Shown here one piece after another: positions 1-9,339 of a stretch of DNA of 64,000 bases. This stretch comes from Okeania sp. KiyG1. Its GTDB lineage: Bacteria > Cyanobacteriota > Cyanobacteriia > Cyanobacteriales > Microcoleaceae. Each line of letters opens with the position of its first letter. The stretch's first letter is position 1. The position numbers and the translations under genes are program-made. The stretch is from positions 1 to 64,000 of the forward strand of contig NZ_BLZO01000098.1 in assembly GCF_014132355.1 (NCBI RefSeq), read 5' to 3'. The notes beneath the pieces were generated by a model that saw only the letters and a list, made by a program, of their open reading frames with translations, made no database searches and was not told the origin of the DNA.

Positions 1-58
1 TAGCCATAGGATAAGCAAAGTGCTAAACTTCACTTGATTGGCTTATCTTATGGCTTAT
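1..58. repeat. imperfect inverted repeat upstream of kinase gene
   Basis: TAGCCATAGGATAAGC at the window start is matched by GCTTATCTTATGGCTTA at about 42-58, with one mismatch in the stem and a loop of about 25 bases. It could be a terminator-like hairpin or the end of a small mobile palindrome. Nothing coding is visible here. Confidence 0.5.
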
Positions 59-82
59 TTATTAAGAGCTTATGAAAATTAA

Positions 83-1840
83 CTATCATATCATCAAAAA
101 ATCTATGAAAGTCCTAATTCCTTAGTTTATAAAGCTACTTTAAAGGAAAATAATAACCCAATTATTCTCAAAATCCTCAAAGAAAACTACCCAATTCCTT
201 TAGAACTGATTCGCTACAAACAAGAATATGAAATTACTCGTTCTTTAAATGTAGATAGTATTATCAAAGCTTACGATCTACAAAGATATGAGAATAGTTT
301 AGTAATACTCTTAGAAGACTTCGGTGGTCAATCTCTAAAATTACTAATATCTCAATCTCAATTAAACTTAGAAAACTTTCTAACCATCGCCATTAAAACA
401 ACAGAAAGTCTAGCAGCAATTCATAAATCTAATATTATCCACAAAGACATTAACCCCTCAAATATTGTCTATAACCCCCAAACAAAACAACTCAAAATCA
501 TCGACTTTGGCATTTCTACCCGTTTATCCCAAGAATTTCTCACAGTTGTTCCCCCCAATCAACTAGAAGGAACCTTAGCATATATCGCCCCAGAACAAAC
601 AGGTAGAATGAACCGAGGTATAGATTATCGTAGCGATTTTTATTCCCTGGGAGTAACTTTCTATGAACTTTTAACTAATACAGTACCTTTTGAAACAACA
701 GACCCCATGGAGTTAGTTCATTGTCATATTGCCCAACAACCATTACCAGTACATCAACTAATTCCCGACATTCCTCATTCTATCTCTAACATCATCAACA
801 AACTATTAGCAAAAACCCCAGAAGAAAGATATCAAAGCGCTAGGGGAATTAAAGCAGATCTACAAACCTGTCTAGAGCAATTCAATACTTTAGGAGAAAT
901 TTCAGACTTTCCTTTAGCAACTCAAGATATTTGTGAGAAATTTCAAATTCCTCAAAAACTCTATGGTAGAGAACAAGAAGTCGAGCAACTATTAACAGCA
1001 TTCGAGCTAGTAAGTCTGGGAAAAACTGGAATGATTTTGATTTCTGGTTATTCAGGAATTGGTAAATCTGCTTTAGTCAATGAAATTCACAAACCTATTA
1101 CAAAAAAACGAGGAAAATTTATAAGTGGAAAATTTGACCAGCTCCAGAGAGATATTCCTTATTCAGCAATTTCTCAAGCTTTTCAAGAGTTAATCCGTAA
1201 ATTGCTCAGTGAACCAGAAACTACTCTGCAAAATTGGAAAAATCAACTATTAGAAGCTCTAGGAAATAACGGTCAAATTATTATTGATGTAATTCCCGAA
1301 GTTGAAAAAATTATCGGTAAACAACCACAAATTGAACAATTAGAAGCTACTGAAAGTCAAAATAGATTTAATTTATTCTTTCAAAGATTTTTGAGTGTTT
1401 TCTGCAAAAAACAACATCCTTTAGTAATCTTTATTGACGATTTACAATGGGCAGATTTAGCATCTTTGAACTTAATTGAGCAATTAATGTCAGATGATGA
1501 AAATCAATATTTTCTTTTAATTGGAGCATATCGAGATAATGAAGTTAGTGCTACCCATCCTCTAATGTATACCTTAGAGAAAATTAAGACTGCACAAGTA
1601 CCAGTTAATGAAATTACCCTTTATCCATTAAAAATTAATCATATTAATCAATTAATCGCTGATACCCTAAGTTGCTCAACAGAAATTACTAAACCTTTAG
1701 CTGAATTAGTTGCCAAAAAAACAGGAGGCAATCCATTTTTCCTGACTCAACTGCTGAGTTCTTTATACCAAGAAAAATTCTTAGTCTTTAACCCCATAAA
1801 CAACAAGATGATCGACAAAGTTATTGGCAATGGGATATAG
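83..1840 (+). CDS. kinase and AAA ATPase segment of broken sensor gene
   Basis: The open segment begins just after a TAA at 80-82 and carries the kinase domain from IYESPNSLVYKA onward. The catalytic loop reads HKDINPSNI and the metal-binding motif DFG follows. The first in-frame ATG (608) lies inside the kinase domain, after these motifs, so it cannot be the native start. The ATPase has Walker A GYSGIGKSALV and a Walker B-like FIDDLQWAD. The segment ends by running into a stop after a missing base in the C run near 1792. It would act in the cytoplasm as an ATP-dependent signalling module; the stimulus is unknown. Confidence 0.75.
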   Translation, partial: LSYHQKIYESPNSLVYKATLKENNNPIILKILKENYPIPLELIRYKQEYEITRSLNVDSIIKAYDLQRYENSLVILLEDFGGQSLKLLISQSQLNLENFLTIAIKTTESLAAIHKSNIIHKDINPSNIVYNPQTKQLKIIDFGISTRLSQEFLTVVPPNQLEGTLAYIAPEQTGRMNRGIDYRSDFYSLGVTFYELLTNTVPFETTDPMELVHCHIAQQPLPVHQLIPDIPHSISNIINKLLAKTPEERYQSARGIKADLQTCLEQFNTLGEISDFPLATQDICEKFQIPQKLYGREQEVEQLLTAFELVSLGKTGMILISGYSGIGKSALVNEIHKPITKKRGKFISGKFDQLQRDIPYSAISQAFQELIRKLLSEPETTLQNWKNQLLEALGNNGQIIIDVIPEVEKIIGKQPQIEQLEATESQNRFNLFFQRFLSVFCKKQHPLVIFIDDLQWADLASLNLIEQLMSDDENQYFLLIGAYRDNEVSATHPLMYTLEKIKTAQVPVNEITLYPLKINHINQLIADTLSCSTEITKPLAELVAKKTGGNPFFLTQLLSSLYQEKFLVFNPINNKMIDKVIGNGI

Positions 1841-3504
1841 AAAAAATTGAAAGAGTTTCTATTACTGATAATGTAGTTGAATTGATGGTGGGTAAAATTG
1901 AAAAATTAGATGAAAAAACTCAACAAGTTCTTAAATTAGCAGCTTGTATTGGCAATAAATTTAATTTAGAAATTCTGGCTATCGTTAATAATAAATCTCA
2001 AACAGTAACAGCTAATGAATTACAATCTGCTTTAGATGAAGGGTTGATTTTACCGCTAAAAAATAACTATAAAGTTCCTTTACTATGGAATCCAGAAGAC
2101 TTATCAAATAACCTCTCGCAAAACTATTTTGAATCCTCAAAATATATCCCCTACAAATTTTTACACGACCGAGTACAACAGGCAGCTTATTCTCTGATTC
2201 CAGCAGTAGAAAAAAAGCAAGTGCATCTACAAATAGGTCGTCTACTGTTGAAAAATATTGAAGAGGATGAGTTACAGAAGAAGATTTTTGATGTTGTCAA
2301 TCAACTAAATCAAGGGTCTAGTTTAATTACCGAACAATGGGAAAAAGATGAGTTAGCGAAATTAAATCTTCAGGCAGGTAGAAAAGCAAAAGCTGCAACA
2401 GCTTACAAAACAGCATTAGAATATTTAGAGACAGGGAAAAAATTATTAGCAGAAAATAGTTGGGAAGAGCAGTACAAATTTACATTAGAACTTCAAGTAG
2501 AAACCTTAGAAGCTTTGTACTTAAATTATCAGTGGGAACAGGTTGAAAAACTATCTACAACTATTCTAGAAAAAGTCAACAATATTCTCGATAGTGTCAA
2601 GATTTATGAGTTAGTAATCTTGTCTTACTATGGTCAATATCAGCCGCAAAAATCTATAGATATTGCTTTAAAAGTTTTAGAAAAACTCGGAATAAAACTC
2701 TCTCAAGAATTGGTTAGTCAAAGTGCCATAAAAAATAGGATTGAACAACAACAGAAATCTTTAAAGTTTCTATTAAAAGGAAAAAACATTGAAAATTTAG
2801 CCAATATGCCGAAAATGACCGATCCCTATAAACTGGCAGCTTTCTCAATAATGCAGTCAGTTGGAACAGCATTAACAACAAGAAATTTTTCTCTGCGGAT
2901 TGAAACAATCTTAATTCAGCTTAATCTCTGTATTAAATATAATAATCCTCCTGAAGCTGCTACTACTTATAGCTTATATGGAGTACTTCTGTGTGGAATA
3001 ATCAAAGATATTGATTCTGGATATCGGTTCGGAAAACTTTCCCTCAAATTATTAGAGAAAGATAATATAGATCAATTAGAATCTGTACTTATCAATCAAT
3101 ATTACGGAAATATCTGGCACTGGAAACAGTTGCTGAATGAAAAATTGTCGCGAGAAAAGTTACTAAAGAGTTTACAAAAAGATATCAATCTAGGAAACAA
3201 TGAACATATTTGTTATCTTGCTATAGCTTATTGCTTTATCGAGTTTTTTGGAGGGTGTAATTTAGAAGACGTTGAACGGGATTATCGAAAATACAGCAAG
3301 TTAATCGCAAAAACTCATCAAGAATATTCTATAAATTATATAGAAATCTGCAAAAATATTGTTTTAAATTTAACCACTACAGAGCAACACAAATACTATC
3401 TATTAATTGGAAATTCTCAAGATGCAGAAGATAGAGCAATGGAAATATATATTAATCAAAAAACCCATGGTTACTATTTACTTACTACTTTGGCAAAACT
3501 TTAA
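1796..3504 (+). CDS. solenoid (TPR-like) segment of broken sensor gene
   Basis: The reading frame resumes as QQDDRQSYWQWDIEKIERVS and runs to a stop at 3504; the first ATG in frame is at 1882. ITDNVVELMVGKIEKL and LKLAACIGNKFNLE are the conserved junction after the ATPase in this family. The rest is helical and TPR-like (LNLQAGRKAKAATAYKTALEYL and onward), as in the middle of these large kinases. It has no promoter or ribosome binding site of its own, so it is a piece of the upstream gene. Confidence 0.7.
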
Positions 3505-4043
3505 TTTTATATCTCTTCAAAGATTACATTCGAGCTTTTAAAAATAGTCAATATGCAGATAGATATGTTGCTGGAATGATCGGATATTTATGTACCCCGC
3601 AGCATAATTTTTACTACTCTCTTGCTTGTCTTGCTCATCACAATAATTGCGACATAGAACAGCGAAAACAATTACTAGAACAAGTAGAAAAAAATCAAGA
3701 GGATATGAAAATATGGGCTGGTCATTGTCGTGAAAATTTCCAGCACAAATACGATTTAGTAGAAGCAGAAAAAGCCAGAATATTAGGACAAACTTTACAA
3801 GCAGAAGAACTGTACGATCGCGCCATTCAAGGAGCAGAAAAATATGAATTTATCCATGAAGAAGCTTTAGCTTACGAACGAGCAGCAGAGTTTTATCTCG
3901 CCCTTGACAGAAAGAAAATCGGTCAATTTTACTTAAGAAATGCCCATCATTGTTACATCCGTTGGGGTGCTAAAGCTAAAGTAAAACAGTTAGAATCAGA
4001 ATATCCTCAGTATTTATTAAGAGTAACAAATAAAAAAAATTAA
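3489..4043 (+). CDS. solenoid C-terminal segment of broken sensor gene
   Basis: Translation continues in a third frame as FGKTLILYLFKDYIRAFKNS and ends with RVTNKKN at a stop made by an A8 run. The helical repeat ARILGQTLQAEELYDRAIQG is typical of the end of the solenoid in kinase-ATPase sensors. The first ATG in frame is at 3576. No independent start signals are visible. Confidence 0.65.
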   Translation, partial: FGKTLILYLFKDYIRAFKNSQYADRYVAGMIGYLCTPQHNFYYSLACLAHHNNCDIEQRKQLLEQVEKNQEDMKIWAGHCRENFQHKYDLVEAEKARILGQTLQAEELYDRAIQGAEKYEFIHEEALAYERAAEFYLALDRKKIGQFYLRNAHHCYIRWGAKAKVKQLESEYPQYLLRVTNKKN

Positions 4044-4168
4044 AAGGTATTAATCCAACCATTTCTACTTCTGGTTCTGATGGAGAAATTCTCGACTTAA
4101 CAACAGTTATTAAAGCATCTCAAGCAATTTCAGGTGAAATTAATCTGGAAAAACTTTTACACAATTTA

Positions 4169-5179
4169 ATGAAAATTGTGATAGAAAATGCCGGGGCACA
4201 AACAGGGTTTTTAATTCTCAATCACGAAGATAGTTGGGTTATTGAAGCTCAAGGAAAAATAGATAGCGATGAAGTGATAATTTTACAATCAATTCCTATA
4301 GAATTTGTAGACCCAGAAACATCAATTCCGATTTTACCAACCACGATTATCAATTATGTACTCCGCAGTCAAGAAAATATTGTTCTCAAAGATGCAGCCA
4401 ACGAAGGACAATTTATTAATGACCCTTATATTATTGCCAAAAAAACTAAATCAATTCTCTGTATTCCATTAATTAATCAAAATCAATTAAGAGGAATTGT
4501 TTATTTAGAAAATAATTTAACTACAGACACATTCACAGCAAAAAGAGTCGAACTATTAAAAATATTATCCGCTCAAGCTGCAATTTCCATTGACAATTCC
4601 AGACTGTATCAAACCCTAGAACAAAGAGTCGAAGAACGCACAAAAGAACTGTCTCAAACCTTAGAAATTCTCAAAGAAACTCAAGCAGAACTTATCTTTG
4701 AAAATGACCTACTAAAAACTGCCGAACCTAGCTCTAGTTTTGATTATCAAGTAGGAGGAAGTTTGCCCATGGATGCTCCTACTTATGTAGTCCGACAAGC
4801 AGACCGCACTCTCTATCAAGCCTTAAAAAAAGGTCAGTTTTGTTATATTTTGAACTCCCGACAAATGGGTAAATCTAGTCTCATGGTGAAGATGATGCAC
4901 CATTTTAACCATGAAGGATATCATTGTGCTGCTATAGATTTAACCCGCATCGCTGATGAAAATGTAACGATAGAACAATGGTATAAAGGATTAGCCGTCG
5001 ATCTATTGTACAGTTTTGATTTACTAACCACAGTTAATTTAAAAGCTTGGTGGAATGACCGATTAGATATTTCTCCCTTACAAAGATTCGATAGATTTAT
5101 GCAAGATATTTTATTAGTTGAACTGAATAATAACGAAAGTCAAACTCCCAAAAAGTCTTCATTTTTATTGATGAAATAG
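4169..5179 (+). CDS. GAF domain plus N-terminal half of AAA_35 ATPase
   Basis: The frame opens upstream of this ATG; LDLTTVIKASQAISGEINLE precedes it and is the usual linker into the GAF domain. The GAF domain spans about residues 1-150 (IENAGAQTGFLIL to AQAAISIDNSRLYQTLEQRV). A coiled coil (EERTKELSQTLEILKETQAE) follows. An AAA_35-like ATPase then begins with SSSFDYQVGGSLPMDAPTYV and has Walker A NSRQMGKSSLM. In typical relatives the coiled coil leads to a histidine kinase, so the ATPase is a domain swap. One base is missing near 5150-5155, which ends the frame just before the Walker B strand. Confidence 0.75.
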   Translation: MKIVIENAGAQTGFLILNHEDSWVIEAQGKIDSDEVIILQSIPIEFVDPETSIPILPTTIINYVLRSQENIVLKDAANEGQFINDPYIIAKKTKSILCIPLINQNQLRGIVYLENNLTTDTFTAKRVELLKILSAQAAISIDNSRLYQTLEQRVEERTKELSQTLEILKETQAELIFENDLLKTAEPSSSFDYQVGGSLPMDAPTYVVRQADRTLYQALKKGQFCYILNSRQMGKSSLMVKMMHHFNHEGYHCAAIDLTRIADENVTIEQWYKGLAVDLLYSFDLLTTVNLKAWWNDRLDISPLQRFDRFMQDILLVELNNNESQTPKKSSFLLMK

Positions 5180-5205
5180 ATAGTATTTTAGGCTTAAAAA
5201 TTCCC

Positions 5206-5865
5206 GTGGATAGCTTTTTTGCCCTAATTCGGTCTTGCTACAATCAACGAATGATCGATCCAAAATCTAGATATCAGCATCTCACCTTTGCCTTGTTTGG
5301 GGTAGCAACTCCTTCCCAATTAATGACTGATATTAGGAGAACCCCTTTTAATATCGGTCAAGCAATTGAATTAGAAAGCTTTAAACCACATGAAGCACAA
5401 CCTTTATTATTTGGAATAGCTGAAAAAGTTAGTAATCCTCAAACTATTCTTCAAGAAATATTAAACTGGACGGGAGGACAACCTTTTTTAACTCAAAAAC
5501 TATGTCAGTTTATTCGTAATTCAAAAATACCCATTCCTGTTAATGGTGAAACAGAATGGATAGAGAACCTAGTACAAGAAAAAATTCTGACAAATTGGGA
5601 AACTCAAGATGAACCAGAACATTTAAGAACTATACGCGATCGCATTCTTTACAGTCCAAACAAAACCAAACTTCTCACAATTTATCAACAATTATGGGAG
5701 GAAAAAGAGATAGCAAGCGTAGATATTCCAGAACAAAAAGAATTATGTTTGTCAGGACTAGCAATAAAGCAAAATGGGTCGCTAAAAATTCATAACCGCA
5801 TTTACGAATTAATTTTTAATCAGCGTTGGATCGAGTGCAACCTGGGTTCAAAAATTAATAATTAA
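5206..5865 (+). CDS. C-terminal half of AAA_35 ATPase
   Basis: The frame is open upstream as FIFIDEIDSILGLKIPVDSF, which supplies the Walker B aspartate. It continues with LTFALFGVATPSQLMTD, GGQPFLTQKLCQFI and EHLRTIRDRILYS, all typical of the AAA_35 family (P-loop ATPases common in cyanobacteria and often fused to WD40 or sensor modules). It ends naturally at 5865. It completes the broken upstream gene rather than being separate. Confidence 0.7.
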   Translation: MDSFFALIRSCYNQRMIDPKSRYQHLTFALFGVATPSQLMTDIRRTPFNIGQAIELESFKPHEAQPLLFGIAEKVSNPQTILQEILNWTGGQPFLTQKLCQFIRNSKIPIPVNGETEWIENLVQEKILTNWETQDEPEHLRTIRDRILYSPNKTKLLTIYQQLWEEKEIASVDIPEQKELCLSGLAIKQNGSLKIHNRIYELIFNQRWIECNLGSKINN

Positions 5866-6032
5866 CAATTAATAATTAATAATTACCTATTCTTTTAAAG
5901 GAGAGGATTTACTCATTCGTTCCTGTTATAATCAACGGAATATTAACCCAAAATATCAGAATTTAACATTTAGATTATTTGGAGTAGCAACCCATCCGAC
6001 TTAATATCAGATTCCCAAAAAACACCATTTAA

Positions 6033-6234
6033 TATCATGTCCGGTAGCATCGGTATTGTATAGAGAAGGTAAGGAAGAAGGAAGAAGAAAGAAGGAAGAA
6101 GGAAGAAGTAGGGGCGTTAACGATAGTTATGCGCAAGCTTTCGGCCGTTCACCCCTACAAGAGAAGGAAAAACCTTATATGGCGCTAGATATTTCCCCAA
6201 CTTTATACACAAACGATTGCGTTCGGACATGATA
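6033..6234. mobile_element. miniature inverted-repeat element, TATCATGTCCGG family
   Basis: The ends are TATCATGTCCGG and its complement (t)CGGACATGATA. TAA flanks both sides, and the element interrupts the ATPase relic exactly where codons for TPFNI and SKTIQ would join. The interior is purine-rich filler with no ORF. Related ends lie at 12392 and 13046, with looser matches near 10608, 12446 and 29046. Confidence 0.75.
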
Positions 6235-6513
6235 TAATATTAGTAAAACAATTCAACTAAAAGGCTTTCAACTCCACGAAGCAAAACCTTTATTGCAAGG
6301 CTTAACAGAAAAAATTAGTAATCCAGAAATAGTCTTAAAAGAAGTATTAGCTTGGACAAACGGACAACCATTTTTAACCCAAAAAATTTGTAGACTAATA
6401 CGCAACTATTCCGCAGCTATCCCCACTAATAATGAAGCCAAATGGGTAGAAAAATTAGTGCGAACCAATGTCATAGAAAATTGGGAAATACAAGATCGGC
6501 CAGAACATTTAAG

Positions 6514-7092
6514 GTAAGCATTCAGCTATTAGCAGTCAGCTATCAGCAATAAGACCCTGTGCTTAAGGATGAGGTTTACCGAATAATTAATAATTAAATA
6601 ATTAAATAATTAAATAATTAAATAGTTCAGGTTTAAAGCCTCCCCTTTCAAGGGGAAAAAAGCGGTCGAGGGATGGCGAGGAAACCTGCGCCATATCCAA
6701 TCGACCAAGAGAATAAATTTTTTCCTTTTACTCAATCCTCTTCCTTTTAGGGAGAGGTAATTATCAATTATCCATTATCAATTATCAATTATTGAAAGCA
6801 GTTTTCATTTCAGTAGACCACAGTAGGGACGCCCTTATGCAACGTCCCTACAAGGTTTTGGTTATGGCGATGTGGTTCATAAATGAGCAAAAGCGCTGTA
6901 AATGAATATAGACTTTGGAGTTGACTTTTGTATCAGGTTTTTCGTTTCTCAATTAATAAAGTCTTTATCACTCACTAAAAGCAATAGCTGTTAACGTAGT
7001 TCCGACCATAGGAGGCTAGCTGAAGTTCGCAGTTCCGACCATAGGAGGCTAGCTGACGGCTGTTTGCGCAGCAGTCCGCAGGAAATGCTTAC
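6514..7092. mobile_element. miniature element with GTAAGCATT ends and 8-bp target duplication
   Basis: The ends are GTAAGCATT and AATGCTTAC, flanked by the 8-bp direct repeat CATTTAAG at 6506-6513 and 7093-7100. It splits the ATPase relic between EHLR and TIRDR. IS66-family elements characteristically begin with GTAA and make 8-bp duplications, so an IS66-mobilised MITE is likely. The interior holds smaller palindromes and no transposase. Confidence 0.85.
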
Positions 7093-7390
7093 CATTTAAG
7101 AACGATACGCGATCGCATTATTCATAGTACACAGCCAAGGAATAAACTACTGCAATTGTATAGACAAATATTAGTAGAAGGGCAGGTGATGGCCATTGAT
7201 AGTCCAGAAGAAAAAGAGTTGTTGTTGTCAGGGTTAGTGGTAAAGGAAGGGAGAGTTATCAAGGTTTATAACCGTATTTATGAATGGGTACTTGATAGTA
7301 ATTGGGTAGAGATGGCCGAGCTTACTTAGGGGATTAAATTCTACAATTTGGCCGCATCAATAAGGCTTTCGGTAAATTTCCGGGGACGAT

Positions 7391-7442
7391 ATAAAGTTTA
7401 TATAAAGTTGTCTAAAAATCATATAAACTTTATATAAAGTTT
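7391..7442. promoter_or_regulatory. palindromic operator-like array
   Basis: The core TATATAAAGTT recurs, and AAACTTTATATAAAGTTT at 7425-7442 is a perfect 18-bp palindrome. The other copies lie at about 7391-7410. The arrangement suggests cooperative binding by a dimeric regulator or a hairpin. It sits between the ATPase relic and the sigma factor gene, about 570 bases before the latter, so its target is uncertain. Confidence 0.4.
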
Positions 7443-7511
7443 TGGGGTTGTATTTTTTTTTTGGTGCAAGTATCGTTGGTAATAACTCAGAGAACAACAC
7501 TCAAAAGAAGT

Positions 7512-7627
7512 CAGGACTTACGCACCAACCGCCATATTTAGTAGGGGTGAATGGCATTTGCGTTCCGCAAAGCTGTCGCTAACGCCCCCTACTGATAGCG
7601 TATTGTCAATAATTTGCGTAAGTCCTG
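7512..7627. mobile_element. miniature element, CAGGACTTACGCA family
   Basis: CAGGACTTACGCA opens the element and TGCGTAAGTCCTG closes it. The 6-bp repeat AGAAGT flanks it at 7506-7511 and 7628-7633. The interior carries a second inverted region around CGCTAACG. A related element lies at 56144-56288. Confidence 0.75.
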
Positions 7628-8014
7628 AGAAGTATGTTCTTTGTGCAACTGGTTGGTCTTGGCAGCTATAATAATTGCCTTCCCCATCATATTGAGTGGA
7701 TACAATAATTTTATAGCAAATCACCTTAGATATTGACCAAAATAAATGCTCTAACTCAGTCAGGGATTATTTTTCACTTTTGACTAGGGCAAAGTTGGTA
7801 TTAAAAATAATTATCTTTATTTATCAAAAAATCTACTTAAGCAGTTGATATTGACATCACGGTAGCTATCCGATCGTGTTGCAGCAAAATTAAAACACTT
7901 AAAACACTTTAAATACCCCAAATTAATTAATCTATGGTACATCTCAAAGCCAAGGAAAAAGGGAAATTAACAGACCAGAACCCTGGTGGTAAAACAACTG
8001 AAGAGGGAGGAAGT

Positions 8015-8974
8015 ATGGCTATGTTAGCGACCTTGACTCCCTCTCCCGTGGCAGTAGCTCCAGGAAAAGGCAGAAATCCTCAGAAATTGGAGAAAGAGGA
8101 TATAGAAAACCAGTTTTGGCAGGTATGGTGCGAGCATCGAGACCGACTTTATCGTTGCTGTCTGAGATTGATGAACTCTAACCAGACAGATGCGGAGGAT
8201 GCTCTGAGTGAGGCCATGCTGAAAGCATTAGAACTGGTGCAGAAGTTCGCGGGGAAAATTACTAATTTGCCAGCTTGGTTGACAACCCTGACTCGCAATT
8301 TATGTCTCGATCTCATCCGCAAACGTTCTCGGGGTGCTGTGGGTGTTGATGATATAGAGTGGGTTGGTGATAGTGGAGAAATGGGAGTTGCTTCGGCGGT
8401 GGATTTGCCGGAGCAGGTTTTGGAGAGGGATGAGAGGTCAGTAGTTATTCGACGGGCGATCGCTTCTTTGCCCGAATTGATGCGGGAAACTTTTATTTTA
8501 CATTTTTATCAAGAGCTTTCTTATCAGGAAATAGTCGAGCAGCAAGGGATTTCAATAGATTGTGTTTACAAGCGCATCTCCCAAGCACGGAAAAAGTTGA
8601 AGCCGATGTTGAGGAGTTATTTTATTGACATGGATGGGTCAGTGTTGGGCACGGAGAGGGAATTAGGCGAAAGCAATGAGTCGTGCGAGAAACAGGAAGA
8701 TTTGGCAAAGGTGTCGGTGCAGGAGATATCGGCAACTCCTGGGGTGTCTGGGGAAGAGCAGAAGAAGGAGGAGTCGGAAGTTATGAGTGCGGATATTGCC
8801 CCTGAAAATACCCAGGGGTTGGAGACTATGACGGTATTGGTATCGGAAGAGTGTGTTGAGGTGGATGGGGAAGGAGAAGGTGTTGAGGCAGAAAAAATAA
8901 TGGTGGTAGAGAGTTCAGAAAAGAGTAACCCAACAGTCAAATTAAGTAGGATGTCAAAAAAAACAGACACCTAA
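8015..8974 (+). CDS. ECF-like sigma-70 family sigma factor with long acidic C-terminal tail
   Basis: Region sigma-2 spans about residues 33-108 (FWQVWCEHRDRLYRCCLRLM, DAEDALSEAMLKALE, AWLTTLTRNLCLDLIRKRSR). Sigma-4 spans about 143-200, with the helix-turn-helix ELSYQEIVEQQGISIDCVYK. The frame is open from ATG 7934, but GGGAGG at 8005-8010 favours ATG 8015 or 8021. Beyond sigma-4 lie about 115 residues rich in Glu, Ser and Val. That tail is unusual for an ECF factor and could hold an anti-sigma or partner site. No anti-sigma gene is adjacent. The next gene, 56 bases on, encodes a small exported protein that may be a target. The sigma-70 family call is secure; the regulon is unknown. Confidence 0.85.
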   Translation: MAMLATLTPSPVAVAPGKGRNPQKLEKEDIENQFWQVWCEHRDRLYRCCLRLMNSNQTDAEDALSEAMLKALELVQKFAGKITNLPAWLTTLTRNLCLDLIRKRSRGAVGVDDIEWVGDSGEMGVASAVDLPEQVLERDERSVVIRRAIASLPELMRETFILHFYQELSYQEIVEQQGISIDCVYKRISQARKKLKPMLRSYFIDMDGSVLGTERELGESNESCEKQEDLAKVSVQEISATPGVSGEEQKKEESEVMSADIAPENTQGLETMTVLVSEECVEVDGEGEGVEAEKIMVVESSEKSNPTVKLSRMSKKTDT

Positions 8975-9030
8975 ATTAAAGAAAAACAAAAGGACAAAAA
9001 AAGACAATCAAAGAAATAGGAAAGGTAATA

Positions 9031-9339
9031 ATGGCAGTGTTGCTAGCAATAACGATTAGTCTAGCAGCCATACCTACTCAGAGTGCGTCTGCTGAAGTTG
9101 GAGTTGATGTAAGTATTGATGTAAATCAGACGATAGATCAGATTCTCGGCCTGTTTAAGTTTGAAGGAGAGCGGTATGTAGTTGTAATCAACAAGACAGA
9201 TGATCTGCTATACAGATCGGGAGCATACAATGACTCAGTGAACTGGCCAGCGGGAGACGTGCCAGCACTGACAGCAAATCAAACGTTAATACAAGGAACG
9301 CAACCAGCAGATACACATTCATTTGCAAATTATAGATAA
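9031..9339 (+). CDS. small exported protein of unknown function, probably truncated
   Basis: A Shine-Dalgarno-like AGGAAAGG precedes ATG 9031. Residues 1-23 form a signal peptide (VLLAITISLAAIPTQSASA). The mature part includes FEGERYVVVINKTDDLLYRS and WPAGDVPALTANQTLIQG, which look like a beta-rich domain. I do not recognise the family. The reading frame stops where the sequence changes into a xisI relic (from about 9318), so the native C-terminus was probably replaced at a recombination junction. It lies just downstream of the sigma factor gene on the same strand. Confidence 0.6.
   Translation: MAVLLAITISLAAIPTQSASAEVGVDVSIDVNQTIDQILGLFKFEGERYVVVINKTDDLLYRSGAYNDSVNWPAGDVPALTANQTLIQGTQPADTHSFANYR

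Larger units (their letters stand above)
72..5865 (+). pseudogene. giant kinase / AAA ATPase / GAF / AAA_35 signalling gene with five -1 frameshifts
   Basis: Read through five shifts, this is one protein of about 1,930 residues. The order is Ser/Thr kinase domain, AAA-type ATPase, long alpha-solenoid, GAF domain, short coiled coil and a second P-loop ATPase of the AAA_35 kind. The first four parts match the large cyanobacterial kinase-ATPase-GAF sensors, which usually end in a histidine kinase; here AAA_35 takes that place. Shifts lie near 96-101 (A6), 1791-1795 (C run), 3484-3491, 4029-4040 (A8) and 5150-5155 (A5). Each is repaired by adding one base, and translation then continues in the expected family sequence. 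ATG 72 gives MKINYHIIKK before the first slip. It is either a decayed gene or an intact one with homopolymer errors. Confidence 0.8.
5880..7329 (+). pseudogene. second AAA_35 ATPase C-terminal copy, split by two miniature elements
   Basis: This is a diverged copy of the ATPase C-terminus ending at 5865. Its coding pieces are 5911-6032 (IRSCYNQRNINPKYQNLTF), 6235-6513 (KTIQLKGFQLHEAKPLLQG to QDRPEHLR) and 7101-7329 (TIRDRIIHSTQ to NWVEMAELT, stop at 7327). One C is missing near 5990, which spoils the frame at GVAT. A 202-bp element sits at 6033-6234 and a 579-bp element at 6514-7092. Removing both and restoring the C gives a continuous ATPase sequence. The N-terminal half with Walker A is absent, so this is a relic of a partial tandem duplication. 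Confidence 0.8.
7330..7933. other. intergenic region before sigma factor
   Basis: I see no gene here. It holds a palindromic AT-rich array at 7391-7442 and a 116-bp miniature element at 7512-7627. A stretch rich in ATT/AAA lies directly upstream of the sigma factor gene. Confidence 0.6.
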
